Of a stretch of DNA of 64,000 nucleotides, positions 1-13,844 are shown piece by piece. The DNA is from Chamaea fasciata. Its lineage: Eukaryota > Chordata > Aves > Passeriformes > Sylviidae. Position numbers and translations under genes: made by a program. Numbering within the stretch: position 1 is the first letter of the stretch; every line of letters starts with the position of its first letter. The DNA is taken from the NCBI GenBank assembly GCA_029207755.1, contig JARCOQ010000002.1:3224001-3288000 (forward strand). Reading direction: 5' to 3'. Under the pieces are notes generated by a model. It saw only the letters and a program-made list of their open reading frames with translations, was not told the origin of the DNA and ran no database searches.

Positions 1-3000
1 TGCTTTTGGCCACGAACAAATGGAGGTGTGACGGCCCTTTCTCCCTTCCCTGTGAGTATTTCGTTGTTGTATTTATTAGGGTCTGTCTGCTGCTGCATAA
101 ATGTGGGATTCCCAGCACCTGAAGGGGTATAAAATCTGCTCATTACCTGTATTCCTTTCATCCTGTCATATTAAAACAGCCAATTATTTCGCCATTCGTT
201 GTCAGGCGTTTCTTACCGAGACATGAAAACCTTCTGCACCTCCTCGGTACCTCCCATTCCCTGTTTCTCACTGCAGAACAGAAGCCAAATTTAAGGTGAA
301 GCTTTAGGGAAAGGAGTTTGCTTTTTTCCTCCCATCCATCCTCCTCACCAGAGTAAGAAACCCACTGTCAGCATTTAAATTGTTATGCTAAAAGGCTTTA
401 CCCTGCATGCAGCAAAACAGCTGCTGACCTGCGTGTGGACAACTGCTCTCATTTCCTTCTGTCTTAATTCACTTCTCAAAACTTTAGGGGGTTTTCTTTA
501 GGAGTTTCTGGGCAACACCTTCAAGCCGAGTTTTTACCAAACCATCCCCTCTGTTCTCCTCAAGAAGGTTGAGGGTTAGTGGCAGTACCAATCCTCCTAC
601 ACATTGTGGCACTGTGCTAATTAAGCTTTACAGCCTGGTCATCTAATTAATTCGAAATCCACGACACAGTTGTGTCCTGAGAGCTGCACTGAAGTCCTTA
701 AAAGGCTTTACAAAAGCCAGGTGAGCATTAAATGATCCACTTTCATAACGTTCTCCCAAGTAACATAGATCCTGATTTACACCACAAGTGTGGTACTGTA
801 GCTCAACAAAACTACAATTTTGTGGGGCCCAAACGATGTCGTTTTTGATAGCGAGGAAGCTTTATGGTAATGGCATTCCAAAATGTCTTAAATTAGGCAG
901 CTGCAAATCATTGGTTACTCTGAACATTCAAATTTAAGGGATTTCATTAAGCCTAATATAAAAAGAGCCTGCCAAATTAATCTCCTCTTGGATGCCAAAA
1001 TCGAATGTTTTAGGAATAATATTTTTAAATACAGATGATTATGCTTAAAACAATTAAAGCAATCTCACGGTTCGTTCATTTTAAAGACCTTTAAATCATT
1101 CCAGTCTTGAATCTAATTTTAAACCTGCAAGCATTCCTGAAGTGACTCTAAGTGTTTAATGCGATACAGAAGGGATGGTAATGATAACTTCCACTGGGCT
1201 AGGCTGAAAACAAATGGGATTTTGCAAGTTGTGCCTGGAAGAACAGTTCTTTCCCTAATAACTGAAAATCAGACAAGTTTCAGAGTGCTGTTATTATTTT
1301 TGTTAAATTCATTATGAGCCTCTTAACCAAAGCAGCCTTACTCTGCTACCACATTTTCCTTCCAGTAGTTATTTAATACACACTGACATTCAGCCAATGG
1401 CTCTAAGAACTTCAAAGGGAATGCCATAAGCCAAGGAAGACCCAACCTTTAAGAGGTTGCCTATGCACATCCACATTCCCAAAACTTCACAAAAACCTTA
1501 TTAAAAACATCCCACAGCAATAGTCTCGTGGGGTTTTTTCAAGTTTGCTGTTTACTTTCAGCCATTAATTCATCTTTAATCCCCGTCATTAGAAAGAATG
1601 AGTATTTGATAACAAGAAATTCTTCAGCCCTGAAACGGTGTGAAGTTTAAGACTGGCAACCAGTTGTAAAATTTCTGTTCGTGTTTCTGGTTTGAGATTT
1701 CCTGGTTATGGTTCAGTGACCATAATGTGCACATTTTGCACAGGTACACATTTCCACCTTCCTGTCCCTACTCTGAAGTACCTGTGATCCCAGCTGTAAA
1801 CGCAATAATAGAAAATCACTTCCTTTTAAATAACCCTTTATGTTCCTTCCATGCAATAAATTCCTTGAGTGGCTTTTCACTCTTGCTCCTGTAACAGCTC
1901 AGGGCCCAGTGCCAAATTACTCCTTGCTGCAAGGGGAAAATAAAAGGCAGGGAAGAGCTTGAACTAGGCAGGAAGAGAACTTACACGGGCCCTGTTCTCA
2001 GTGACAGGAGCTAACTAGGCATAAAAATGGGCATGGGGAGAGGTGACAGCCTGCCTGACACTTCCATCTGTCCCATCCTCCTTGTTCCTACTGGAACACT
2101 CCGAGCTGGTGGAAGGGACAGTCTTATTTCGAGCCTCATGTTCTGTTTTGCTTTTGCAGCTGCCTGAATGACTTCAAGGATGGCAGATGCTGCAGGAATA
2201 TTGCACCTACATCCCATTTCTATAGAGCCAGAGTCCAGAATTCCTGTCTTCTGCAGTTATTTACAAAATAAAGCAGCTCACAATGCTCTCTCTCTCTGCC
2301 CCTGCACTGGAGTGTCACTTCACCTCCACTTTGTGCAAACCCCAGGTTTTTAGCCTGAAAAGTTGTAAGAAATGGAAAGAACTGGGTTATCAAAAGAGCT
2401 TTAGACAAAACCTTCTAACAGTATTGATTTCCTTTCTAAATATTTGTGTTATGCTTCTGCATAAAATGTTTACTCCTAATTTTCCTGTTGAAACAACACT
2501 ATCTTATATAACTAACTCAATTAACAAAATGTGGGTTTTGCCCTCTAAACCTCAAATCATTACAACACACCTAGAATCTGAACATTTACCTGTAATTATG
2601 AAAATTACCAATTGCAGAGCATTGTAAAATACATTACATCTGATCCTGACCTAATATGTAACCCAGACTTATCTTCAGTCTTGTCATGCTGCGTGCGGGT
2701 GTGAATTGCTTCTGTTTCACTTGCAGCCTTCAATTTAATATAACAGGAAAACCTAGAAGTAATCCCTACTATTTATCTTACCCTGGATCGTAGATAAACC
2801 TCCTGCAACTGTATTAGTAGGTACAGTATTTTAATTTTTGTGAAAAACAATTTCTTGCCGTCATAGCGTGGCTGAAAATTTTTTTCTGATCTCTCCTCTC
2901 TCCAGCAGCATGCCAGGATTGGCTGGGATTTAAAACTTAACTCTTTTATTATTGTTTTTCCTTTTATTACAGCTTTGAAGGGGGATTTGGGCGAGGCCAA

Positions 3001-4114
3001 AGAATTATAAAACTTTGCTAGGAAAGTTGTAACTGAGAGGAAGCATTGTGAAATAAACCTGATGGAGTGGAGTTTGCTGTTTAGTTTTGTAATTCCTAAT
3101 GAAGAAAACAACTGCACTCCCACTGTAAGCGGATCAGATTCAGATTCTGCTGCCTCTTTCTGACAACAAAGAGAACCCAGGGGATGCAGAGCTTAAGTAG
3201 GACTCATAACTGTTTTAAGTGCTGGTGAGACCCATTAGTATCAGTGCTTTAGTTGAACTCCTTATTTTGCTTTCAGAGTTGACTCCTCTGTGATGGCTGG
3301 GATTTGAAAATGTATATTAATTGCCTAAATCCCCTTTTTTTTTTTCAGCTAAAAGTCTTGGTTAGCAAACAGACCCTATGACTACTATTCCAGAAGGAAT
3401 TGGCCAGCTAAATGACAGTTTTCAGATTCTCAAGGACTTCTTGAGGACTAGGTCCCAGCATTGAGTCTACCTGATATAAATATTATCTCAACAGAAGAGT
3501 TATATTCTGTCAAAGGCTCAAAGATTTATTTATTTTCCCTTTCCTCACCACCTCATTTTCAGCCATTCCTTATCTTTGGAAGCAGCTCATTTGCTTCAAT
3601 CCTTGTTTTCTCTGGGCTCCTCTCTGTGCCTGCCCATTGCTGGTGCTCTGTGCAGGACATGGTGGAGTCCAGGTTCAGCCTCTCTACTGTGATTTTCCCA
3701 TCCTGCAGCAGAAACTGGAATCTGGGCAGAAAACATTCCCAGGACTCATCACCTCCATTATACAGTTAGACCAGTAGTGATGCCTCCCAAGGCTTTTCTT
3801 AACATCAACATTGTGGTGTGTAAATGACCAAAACATCAAGCACACCCAATTCTATAATCCAGACTTATTTATCATTATTACTGGACTGACCTAGATGAGC
3901 CTGCTTTGTCCTGGTAAGTTCTGTCTCATTTTCACAGCTTTTCTTTACAGTTTCTTCTGGAAATGTCTCTCTTTACAAAGTTAGCCAATTATGCCAAACC
4001 ATCTTTTTGTACCAAGCTTTCCCGCTTTTCTGAAATAATTATTATTAGGAAACTATTACTTAGCAATGGGAAAGAAAGAGTTTGTTAACTTGTAATTTGA
4101 AAATGCATAAATTT

Positions 4115-4116
<2 letters not shown>
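1..4116. other. AT-rich non-coding stretch with homeodomain-type motifs
   Basis: No convincing gene is seen. The sequence is unique and AT-rich, with no recognisable interspersed repeat. Positions about 380-1130 contain repeated TAATTA/ATTAA cores, for example around 640-650 and 970-980, within evenly mixed, non-repetitive sequence of the kind often seen in vertebrate conserved non-coding elements. A TATA-like string (gtataaaat) occurs near 127-135, but no initiator or linked open frame supports a promoter. Short open frames between 2011 and 3769 overlap each other on both strands, lack coding character and are treated as chance. Confidence 0.5.
380..1130. promoter_or_regulatory. possible conserved non-coding element block
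   Basis: This is an inference from composition only. The block has several TAATTA-type homeodomain cores and mixed AT-rich complexity without simple repeats or transposon sequence. Such blocks in bird gene deserts are often enhancers of developmental genes. Nothing here proves conservation or activity, and ordinary AT-rich unique DNA would look similar. Confidence 0.2.

Positions 4117-4156
<40 letters not shown>
4117..4156 (+). repeat. homopolymer T tract, 40 bases
   Basis: An uninterrupted run of T fills this interval. Read on the minus strand it is an A40 tail. The sequence that would lie just 5' of that tail (4157-4200, reverse complement) contains no AATAAA signal and is not a repeat I recognise, so I cannot say whether it is the tail of an old retroposed copy or a mononucleotide microsatellite. 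Runs this long slip readily, so the exact length may be unreliable. Confidence 0.95.
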
Positions 4157-4157
<1 letters not shown>

Positions 4158-4699
4158 GTTACAGGCTTAAAATAACTGAACCACCTGTCAAGTTTTTTTC
4201 CCCAGTCTTACAGTACAATTCATTATGGTTTATATTTTACTAAAGGTGAATTGCTAACTCCTTACAATGAAGTCATAAAGAAATGTTTGAAGGAAAAGTC
4301 AAGCCTGCCTCACAGGGATGTGGCCTCCCACCGATGCAGATCTGTCGCCTATATTAATTCTGCAGAATTTGTTGCAACAAACCCCTCCTTCCTTGCTCTG
4401 TGCACGTCTTAAACTCTGCAGAGAAGGAAGGTGTCAATAATCAATTTAATCCAGACCACGGCACTACAAGTTGCTCACCACAGAGATGAAGAATTTGTGC
4501 TTTGCAAAGCTGCGTGCTCTTAAGAAAATCCACTCTGACGAACGCTGGTGGAAAACTGGCATTCTGTGAGTTTGCTTTGAGTGAGCCTATATAGAGCACG
4601 CTGGTGATGAATTATTAATGCAATAAGCCAGAAGGCTTAAGAAGAAAAGCCCTCCAGGAGAAGGGAAAAGGCAGCGTGGGAAGGCTTCATTTACATCAG

Positions 4700-5110
4700 T
4701 TATTATTCAGCACCGGTGCATTTTCCACTCAGCGTTTTGCTGAGCACGGGAGTGCAGCCTGTGAGCACGCAGGAGAAGATTGGGGAAGACATAGCCTGGG
4801 GAAAGTCATTGCCCTGAGCAAACTCTCAGGTAGGGGAATCGAAGGCAATAATCGCATCCTCTGATGGGCTCCCGGCAGCGCCTCTGGTTTGCTCGGAGGT
4901 GTCAAACGCTCCACAAAGCCCAGGCTGCAGGACCAGATCAGCACTGGCAGCCCTGAACAGAACCCGGGAGCAGAGATTTGCCTGAACCCGAGCGGGGAGA
5001 AAGCGCAAAGCCAGCCCTGGGATGATCCTGGCTGCTCGAGTTGGCGGGAGGTGATGTAAAAAGTAAAGATTTCAGAAATCCAAGCGATCGGTAACTGGAG
5101 CGATGCAGCA
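4700..5110. promoter_or_regulatory. CpG-rich patch, possible regulatory element
   Basis: By eye there are about 18-19 CpG dinucleotides in roughly 410 bases, where the surrounding sequence has around one per 100 bases or fewer. The densest part is 4870-5100, which includes CCCGGGAG, CCGAGCGGGG and GCGATCGG. Four short open frames overlap here on both strands, as expected from locally higher GC. It could be a small unmethylated element such as an enhancer, a non-coding RNA promoter or an exon, or the remnant of a GC-rich insertion. No TATA box, splice pair or long frame decides between these. Confidence 0.3.
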
Positions 5111-8100
5111 CCAGCCCCATCTCTGACAAACTCTTTGAACTATCCTTATCTTCATTCAAATAAAAAATACGCCTTTATTCACTAACGAGCTCAGTTGCAG
5201 CAACCCATATTAGAGTTACTGCCAGGTGTGAGGAAGAGCTCAGGGCGAACAGAGGCATCAGAACCTAAATTTCAAAACAAAGTATTAACTTTCCAACTCG
5301 AAAATGGAGCTGGAGTTTTATCTTTATCTCGCACTCTGTCTTCCTGGCTCTGTTTTTGAAAGCAGTCCAGCATACTGACATCAACATTTGGCAGCAGGAA
5401 AGATGCAAGTTAACCTGCATTGATTCATGCATTTTATGGAGAGAAGATATTAGTCCAGTTTGTTTTGCTGGCTGTCAGCAACACATTTGTAGACTTTAAT
5501 TCCTCTTACTTTTTTTGCCTAACAACGAAATTCACAGCTAGCAAACAAGAGTTGCAGACCTCAAAGAAAACTAACCATTTGTGAAATATTCTAGCTGGAA
5601 AATGATCTGGACTCCTCTTTTTCTTACAGAAAGGAATGCAGAGTCCCAATTTTTTTTTTTTTTTAAGAAAGTCAACACGACGTTGCATGGAAAAGAAGAG
5701 ATTCATTTTAAAATTTTCCAGTGGTTTCTGTTTCCAGTATGTAAATCTGAGTATTTGCAGAATTCATTATACTTCCCTAAAGGTTCTGGAAATGTTAAAC
5801 GAGCATTATTCAATTATGCAAAGCAGCAGGAAAGCCTTTCTTCTTTGTGTCTCGATATACATAATAGCATAAGTCAATAGTCATGCTAATATTAATTGAA
5901 AAACGAATGCCATTTTATTATTGTTGTCAGAAATAATAAACATAAAACCCTGATTAAGTAGACAGACAGCACTCCAGTTTCCCCACTTCATAAGATTATT
6001 TTCAGTGTTTGCTTATACCGCAACCAGTCATGGGTCAAAATCAACTGTGCTAGGGAAACCTTATTTAAAATAATAATTTTATAATTTATTTATATAATTT
6101 AATAATAAAACTGGGCTAATATTTGGCCTCCTTTCATGCCACAAGGAAAGTTCAGCGGGCTCCTGTTCATGAGAAAAATCTCCAATTACATTTTAAAGAA
6201 CCCCTCCTTCCCATGCCTCAGCAGCTTTTACTCCAGACATCCAAACTGCCATTAAAATATATGGACGTAAACCAAGATATTTCCTAGGGTTTTGAGGTTT
6301 TGTCTTGTCTGATCGTTCTGTTCCAAATGAAGACAGTTGATCATTCAGACTCTTGCCCAAAAGTGATTATAAATACATGCATAACCCTGAGAACACCAAA
6401 GGAACATCACAGATATAATTTAAGCTCTTGAAGCCTAAGCTAACTTTTCACTCATTAAAATTGGTTTTAACCATGCATGTTCAGAGAAGTAATAAATAAT
6501 TAATAGACATACCCACAGCTCTCTCCGAGCTGATTTTAAACACAATCATGTTCTGTTTAATCCTCAAATTATAAAATGTAAGCTAGGGATTGGTGACTCT
6601 TCACTGGGGAGCTGAGGGCTTGCCTTGCCATTGCCCTGACAGAATTTCACTGACCTGTGTGATGTTCATGATTTTCATTATTAAAAGCAGGCTCAAGGCC
6701 AAGGAATGAGGTGAAAGTTACACCTTGGAAAAGAGCGTTAAATGGTGACATCTTGCTGCTTGATTTTGATCTTAATTTTTAGTCTTCCATCTTTTTTTTT
6801 TTAATAATAAAACTCAGAAAGGTTGTTTTAAAACCCTCATATATTAAATAAAACCAGGTTTATTCCCTATGGCTGCAATTTTGTGGTTACAACAGAGGAT
6901 TGTTCAGAAGGCTGCTCCCTCAAAAGAAAAGATCATAAAATTCCTCAGTGTGCAAAAGCAGGTTCCTTTTCTCTGTCATTTCTTTGAGTTTTGCAGCAAG
7001 TGTTCAAAGCTGATTTTGTCCAATATCTTTGTGATTTCAAACTGCAGCATGACAGGCACACCTTTAATATCTCTCACAAGAATGGCCAAAATAGACGTGG
7101 TGGAATATTTTACAGAAAATGCGGTCAGAGTTTGTAAAAAAAACTGTGCTAAAGAACAGAGTAACTGTTCAGATAACAGTTTTGATAGGTAATTCAGTCC
7201 GAATCACACAAGGAATGACAACATAAATGAGCATCATGAGATTTTGGAAATTTTCCTCCTCTTAAGGTCCAGTGCTGAGGAGCTGTGTGCTCTTGGAAAG
7301 CTCCTTCCAGGTTCCTTTGCTTTGTTTGCCACTTTCTGATCACCCTTTCTGTGTAAAACATATTTTCCTGTTGGACCACCCCTCTGCATGCAGTGGCAGA
7401 ACACTTGGTGCTGGTGTCTGGTCTCTGAAAACCATCAAATATTACTTAAGTACCACAGGCTTGGGTCTTTGTTTGGGTTCTGAGAAGGGTTTTTTATTCC
7501 CATAGTTGTTGAACTGGAGATGACAAAAATCCTCCAGGGCACTAGAACATTAAATTTGAAGTTATTTTTGGACAAAGGAGGAACATCCGGAGACTAAAAC
7601 TGAGTCACCCATGCAGTGGGATGGAGTGCAGGGGCTTGGGGATCTCAAATGCAACCCAGCCAATTCTTCTCTTCTGCCTTTGTGGCACCTTTGTCCCTCA
7701 TTAGGTGAGAGTAGGAAGCTCTGGCAGAAGAAATCCTCTGCTTTTCCTCTCTTTTGCCTCAGTGACAACTGCAGAGAAGGTGCCCAGAGTTTGCAAAGGT
7801 CTGTGATATTGGAGTTCCCTATTATTTTGAAGCTCAATGGTAAATAAACTCAGCATTATTCAGGACTCACGTTTGGATGTGTTTGCCTAACCCCAGTTGA
7901 GTTCTAACAGCAAAAAACCACATGGGCCCTTTTAATTGAGATGCAAACCTTCCAACACATTTTAGTCCAAGGTAGCCAAGATTTAAGTGCTTCACTACTG
8001 AGGCTGCACAAGCTCCAGGAAGCCGTTATTCATTAATGGGGAAGAGGAAATTTACCCTCTGTAATTAACAACTCTCATTGAAGACTGTATTCTTCATCAC

Positions 8101-11100
8101 CATGGACTGTGAGAGAACATTGCACAAAAGCAAATGTCAGCTCTTTGTGACTCACAACTAATTAATATTTCTAAAGCCTTTAAGATATCAACGTGTTAAA
8201 ATAGGAATCTTATCTTTCTCGGTAGTACCTTAGAAGGAAAGTAAACTGAATAAGAAATCCACATGGCTTTATTAAATAATCAGTGGAAGAATTAAACCTT
8301 ATTTTCCTGTATCCTTTCCCTGCATCATAAAATGGCAGGACCTAAATCTCTGTATAGCAGTTGGGAATTTGCCTCTTTTTATACACTTCTCTCAATAAAA
8401 CTAAGAAAAACAGTCTCATGTAGATTTTTCTTAATGTAATTTTATGTACTCATTCTTTATGATGACTACATTACAATTCTTGACTTTGCACAGAATCTGT
8501 GAGTTCATTCCTAGCTTCTCTTTTGGTGCTGAACAAAGAGATTCCTCTAAAATGAATTTTGAAAAAAAAATTTCTGGGAATAGTTAAGAGGCTGAATGAG
8601 CAACCCTGTATTTAACGGGAAAGCAAACTACAACAAAATTTTAGAAAATCTTCTGATGGCAGCAACAACTCCCCACATGGCCTCAGGCCCTGTTGTCAGG
8701 TGTGCAGTGCCTCTCCCCACCAGGCGACTGCGAAAATGAACTTCTCTCTAAGATTCTGATAGAGCCTTCACATCATTTCAAGCGTTTCGCTTTGAAAAGT
8801 CACAAACCAAAGGATTTTAGGATACAAGGACCTCGCAGAAGTCCCGCAACAGCTTGGGTCGCGGGAGGAGCACAGCTGCATTCCAGTGGGAAGGACTAGC
8901 TTTGAGCAGCATGAACAAAAGCCACTGCACTATCTAATCTGGAAATAAAAGAGTGGGTAGGCATCAGATAAAAAAAAAGGGGTATTTTATAAATTATTTA
9001 TTTTTACACGATTATTCATAGTTCTATTTATATTAAGGTACAATGGAATTTGACTGATGTTTACAGGGAAGCTGAACACACTGCAGTTTCCAGAAGGGGT
9101 TAACAGAGTGTAAAGGAAGCATATTTTGGGGTGGAAAAGGGACCTCAGCTTCACGGGGAAAACAAAGTCTCATGCATTTCAAACAAATGCTTTCACTTGT
9201 GTCTGAACTTCCGAAAGCAGACAGAAAGTGAAGGCAGGTCAAAAGGCAGCAAAAGGTGGCAGAACAAAACTATTGTGAGGATTGAGCAGTTAATCACCTC
9301 CCACAATAGGTGGATAAACTTAGAAGTCAATACAGATAAGCAAGAAATTCTTCTGGGAAACAAAGATGAGGTAACGTGTGAAATGGGCACTTTAAACTGA
9401 ATTATCCTCCCTCTAGACTTTATCTGGAGTCCATCACTTATGAGTGTGTGAGTCAAACCCCTACATATCAGCCCGAGATTTGATTAACTGAGAGTAAGCC
9501 TTCCTAATGCTCATGCCAAGGGAGTTACAAGGGTAGGAGGAAAGCTCCAGAAACCTCTGCAATAGTCTATGATAACAGACTTTAATCTTACAATAGATTA
9601 AATAGGCCAAACCCCACTCTGACCTTCCATCTTTCCTTGCGCAGCTCAACCTCTAAGTTAATTTTTGTTTGCATTCATTTCCTACGCCGTACCTGAGCAC
9701 AACTGGCCCGTGTGGGGGCCCGTGCCTCAACAAAAATTGATTTTTGGGCTGCTCATCCTGCTCTTGGGGCCACCAGGGACACTGAGAGGGTGAGCAAAGC
9801 CCCTTCCTTCCACATCACAGGGTCATTTCTGAAGGAGATGGGTCATCTCAGTGGTTAGCAAGTTTAAAATGTCTGGGTTTCTCCCTGCCTCATGCTTTTG
9901 CAAGGAGCTAGCACGAGTTCCAGGAGGAGACAGAGTTTATTGAAATGCCTAACTGCAGGAGTGGAGGGAACAACCACAGCCAAAAGTGTTTCAGCTGGAC
10001 AGGACTGAGGAGGATCAAGAGACTCGTGGGAAATGAAGCCTTGATTCACACGGTGAGGCAAACATCAGGGGAAAGTTTGCATTCTTTCACAAGAGGAAAC
10101 TACTGGATTAAGAGAAAAGCTGAAAAACCCCTAAAGTTTGATTCAAAGGAAGGAAAAAAACAAGTGTTTATTCATAGGTGGTCTCCCAAGAGCTGGACGG
10201 ACTTGAACAGTGATAAGAAAAACAGTATGAGACACCTGGCAGTAAGTTATCAGAAACTTTGATAAGCTTGTCATTTTTTCCCCTATTTTTATCTAAATCC
10301 AGGCCTACACACAAAGCAGGAACTGTCACCATACAGCCCAGAGAATCAGTGAGACAGCACACTGAAGTGAGGTGGAAGGACAGGGGGTTTAAATGCCAGA
10401 ATTCTGTTTTCAGTTCTCCTCTCTACTGTGCTCCCTATGTAAAATCTAGCAAAACTTTATTCCAGGTTTTATAAGGCAGTACTTTTCCAGTACAATTCCT
10501 GTGACCCTTTCTGTTGTCACCCGGGAGCCGTCAGCACAAACAGATGGCCTGTTGGCTAAACCAACACCAGCTTGTTCAGGAAAGATTCAGAACAGGTTTC
10601 CAGCCACAAATTCAGCTCAGAAACATCGCCTGGAAGCTCAGGCTGATGGTCCTGCTGAGAGAGGGAAGATGAGGAGGAAGGGAATTACAGGGAATGGACA
10701 TGGCAGATCGTTTTCCAGAAAAGGCTGGAACCTGTTCCTCCTGCTTTACACTAAAGGTTATTTTTCCTGTCGTCATGAACAGGGTATTTGCGTGGATAAA
10801 GATGTCTTTATTAAGAAAAAAAAGGAAGGTAAACTCATGGGAAAGTTACAAAACCTGGATCCATGCTGCTCTGTCACACAGAACTGGTTTCAAGAGGTGG
10901 CTTGCTCCAGCCACTCGATTTTCCCTGGGTGGCGCGGCTGATTTGTGAATTATCACCTCATCTCCCGTAATTAACCACGCCAAACTCCCGCACTTTCCAA
11001 TATCCATCCATTACTGCCTCCACCACGACAGGTTGTAATGGACATATTAAATGGCAGGAAGCTGCCCCTGGTCTCAGTGCAGGGAATAATGTGTTCCCAC

Positions 11101-12599
11101 TTCCACACAGACAGAGAGAATGAACAATCGGAAATGAGGCGACTTGGAATACGTGTTTCTCATGAATCACTGACAAAGTATTTTATGGCCTCCTGTAAGA
11201 TCAGAGGCAAGACAAAGGGGATATTAGTAGATTTGTTAGAGAGGAGAGTAGTTTTGGCAGAATATATTTCTTTTCTGCTTCAGAAGTACTTCTGGAGGAA
11301 AAGTTTCCCTGGAGAAGAGATGGTACAATTCAGGCTAAACTCTGACCCAGTGTAAGGTCATTAACACACTCATTTGGGAACATAAGTGTACCCTTCATAA
11401 TGGTAGTTTGGTATCAGATCTGAGCATTTTATTGCGCTGTTTAGATAGATGCTGAACCTGAATTTCCCAAAATTATTTCCTCTATTTAAGTATTTCGTTT
11501 TCCTTATATTCCTTCTATTTCCTTAAGTTTACGTATTTAGATTTTGCAGTGTTGCTTTACAGTAACAATAGCAGAATAGCAAACAGAAATAAAACTGCTG
11601 CTTTTGTGTTGGAAACATGATTTATCAAAGATGGGATGGGGGAGAAGCGCAGAGAGGAGATGTCTTAGCCATCACATTGAATATTTTTGCCTTTCCATTT
11701 AGAAATTAATTTCAGCAAAACCCAATTATTTTCCTGAAAGGCATTGATTGTGCCATTATAGAACTCTGAAACTGAGGAAAATTTTGTTTCATTTTGATTT
11801 CTGAAAATGAGAAATGTATTAAGTATCTTATTTTTCCCTCCCTCCTGAATTTTTCATGGTCGTAATTAGATAACACAGAAAACAGAGAAAGATTCTCCTT
11901 CCCTCACATTCCATTCCCTTTCCTTTCTTTCCCTTCAGGTAAAGTAATTCTGAGATTTTAAGTAAGAAAAGTGAAAAGAGCATTTTTTGAAACTGGGTGA
12001 AATATCATTGACCATGGATGGATATGGATTGACAATAATTTGATTTGGTTATTACTTGGCTTTTTGTACACAGACATAGAATTATTGATGAGGGTGATGA
12101 TGACATTGATGAGAAGGTTTAAAAAATTGACTTTTTAAAGCAAACGGATCCTCTATGAAAAAAAAAATCACTTTTCAAAATATGTAAAATGGAGAAAAAC
12201 AAATCTCTCTTCTTAAAAAACAGCTTCAAATTTTAAAGGGGGAAAAAAATGTTTGGAAGTATCACATCTGGCAGATGCGTTGGGTGCCTTGTATCACTCA
12301 CACAGTGAGAAAAATGGTTCAAGAGTCTTAGTCAGAAAACTTAGGGTTTCTTTGTTCCCTGAATTTGTAAGGAATTGTTAAAACCCTTAGGCTGCAGGAA
12401 AAAAAAAATTAAAAAAAGAGAATAAAAAAGAGGTAGCCAGAAAATGCCAATATAACACCTCTTCTGTAGCTAAACCTTGTCTGAGACACCGCACGACTGC
12501 GTGGTGCCACCAATTAAACAAAATGGGCAATTAGCCACAGGCAAGAGCCTTTAACCTTCTCCATTTCCTCACAGAAGTGTAGTTAACACACCCAGAGCT

Positions 12600-13690
12600 G
12601 CACCAGGCACAAGCTTCCAAAAGCTTCTACGTGAAACCTCCCAGGTTTTGTAACAACCCTCAAGGTACACAAACATTTATCCCATCCCTGTCTCCTAGAA
12701 AAATCCAGCCTCGTTCATTCCCAGAGAGGGAACCACAGAGTCAAATCACAAGGAGAGAGCTCACAGGAGGGCTGGGCAGCGTCCCCCTCCCCAGCCTGCA
12801 GGTGAGTGGGCTGCCCTTGCCTCACCTCAGGGGTCACTGGAACCTCCTTGGCTTCTGAACCTCCCTTCCCTAAAAACCTTGTCTGTCATCCACCCTCTTG
12901 TGCCGGGGCGGCAGAACAGGTGAGCAACATCCTCTGGAAAGATACGAAAGGGGCGCTGAAAGAAGGGGTGCTCTTGCGAGGGACTAAAGCCCTGCCCTGA
13001 GGTGAGAGCTGGGCTCTGGGAGGTGGGAAGGAGTTCTAAGAAGTTGTCACCATTCCTAACTCCACAGAATATCCCATAATTCCCAGAAGTTCCCTGGGTT
13101 TAATCTTCCACGTAGCAGTAGTCTGAGGCAGCTGTCATTGCTCTCTGCCACTTCATTTTCCCACTTGCCCTGATACTCACTAGAGCACCATCAAAACAGC
13201 CTTTCCTCTGTTTCTTTTCTTCTTGTTTTTGCTCAACCCTGTGGCAGCTCCCTCGACTGTCCCCACCCTTGGAGAACCCCAAGAGGAGCGCTGCACAGGG
13301 CACTGCCGGCATCTGCCACGCCACCAAAGCCTGGCAGACACGGCAGTGCGGGCTTGGCCGGAAGGGAAACCATCTGTGACAGCCAGAGTGCTGTCCTCAC
13401 GTGGATAATATCTGCTGCACTCAGACCAGGCAGTCAGAGCTTTCCTCTCACAGCTCTGGCTGCTGCCTGGCTCCATCCTGGGAGCACCAGTGAGGAGGAT
13501 TCGGGAAGGAAACCTGGGCACGAGGTGCTGTGAAACACACGGTGATGGATACAAGTCAGGGCCCTGGTGAACATCTCCAGGACAGGCACAGAGTGTTCCT
13601 GCTCCTCTCTCCACCAGCTGCTGCAATAACCACACAGATCCAGATGTGGCTCAGCCTGGAAAACAAACTTGCCCCTGCTTTCCACTGAGG
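12600..13690. other. GC-richer block without a supported gene
   Basis: Local GC is clearly higher than on either side. This removes stop codons and produces overlapping open frames on both strands, including one of 151 codons on the minus strand at 13180-13635. The translations are rich in R, S, G and P, have no recognisable domain, and two minus-strand frames overlap each other in different phases, so composition explains them. The block may be an old degraded repeat or exon-like unique DNA; I see no splice pair that settles it. Confidence 0.4.
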
Positions 13691-13812
13691 AACATGTACA
13701 CAGTCCTAATAATGTATATTTTTACCTGATCTACTGCTAATCAGATGCTGAGGTGGCCTCTGCCTATTTATTTCAAGTGAAGAGTCCCAAATAACCTTCT
13801 AACCATTTGGTA

Positions 13813-13844
13813 AGAGAGAGAGAGAAAAAAAAAAAAAAAAAAAA
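13813..13844 (+). repeat. (AG)n followed by an A tract
   Basis: A short AG dinucleotide run passes directly into about 20 consecutive A. This is a simple-sequence microsatellite. No transposon body is recognised upstream of the A tract. Confidence 0.9.

Larger units (their letters stand above)
4157..13812. other. gene-free unique sequence with minor simple repeats
   Basis: No gene is supported. The segment contains a CpG-rich patch at 4.7-5.1 kb, listed separately; a T15 tract near 5649; a very AT-rich patch at 6063-6110; an A/T-rich patch near 8970-9010; a pyrimidine-rich run at about 11911-11938; and a GC-richer block at 12.6-13.7 kb. Around 8020-8280 there is another AT-rich block with TAATTA cores that could be conserved. 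The open frame at 10501-10941 begins with GTG rather than ATG and shows no domain, signal peptide or recognisable family. Confidence 0.5.

Noticed and set aside
120..140. TATA-like string gtataaaat
   Set aside because: No linked open frame, CpG context or initiator was seen; such strings are frequent in AT-rich DNA.
10501..10941. 146-codon plus-strand open frame
   Set aside because: Begins with GTG, includes a homopolymer-derived lysine run, and a second plus-strand frame overlaps it. No family or splice support.
13180..13635. 151-codon minus-strand open frame
   Set aside because: It lies in a GC-richer block where stops are rare, overlaps another minus-strand frame in a different phase, and has no domain or signal.
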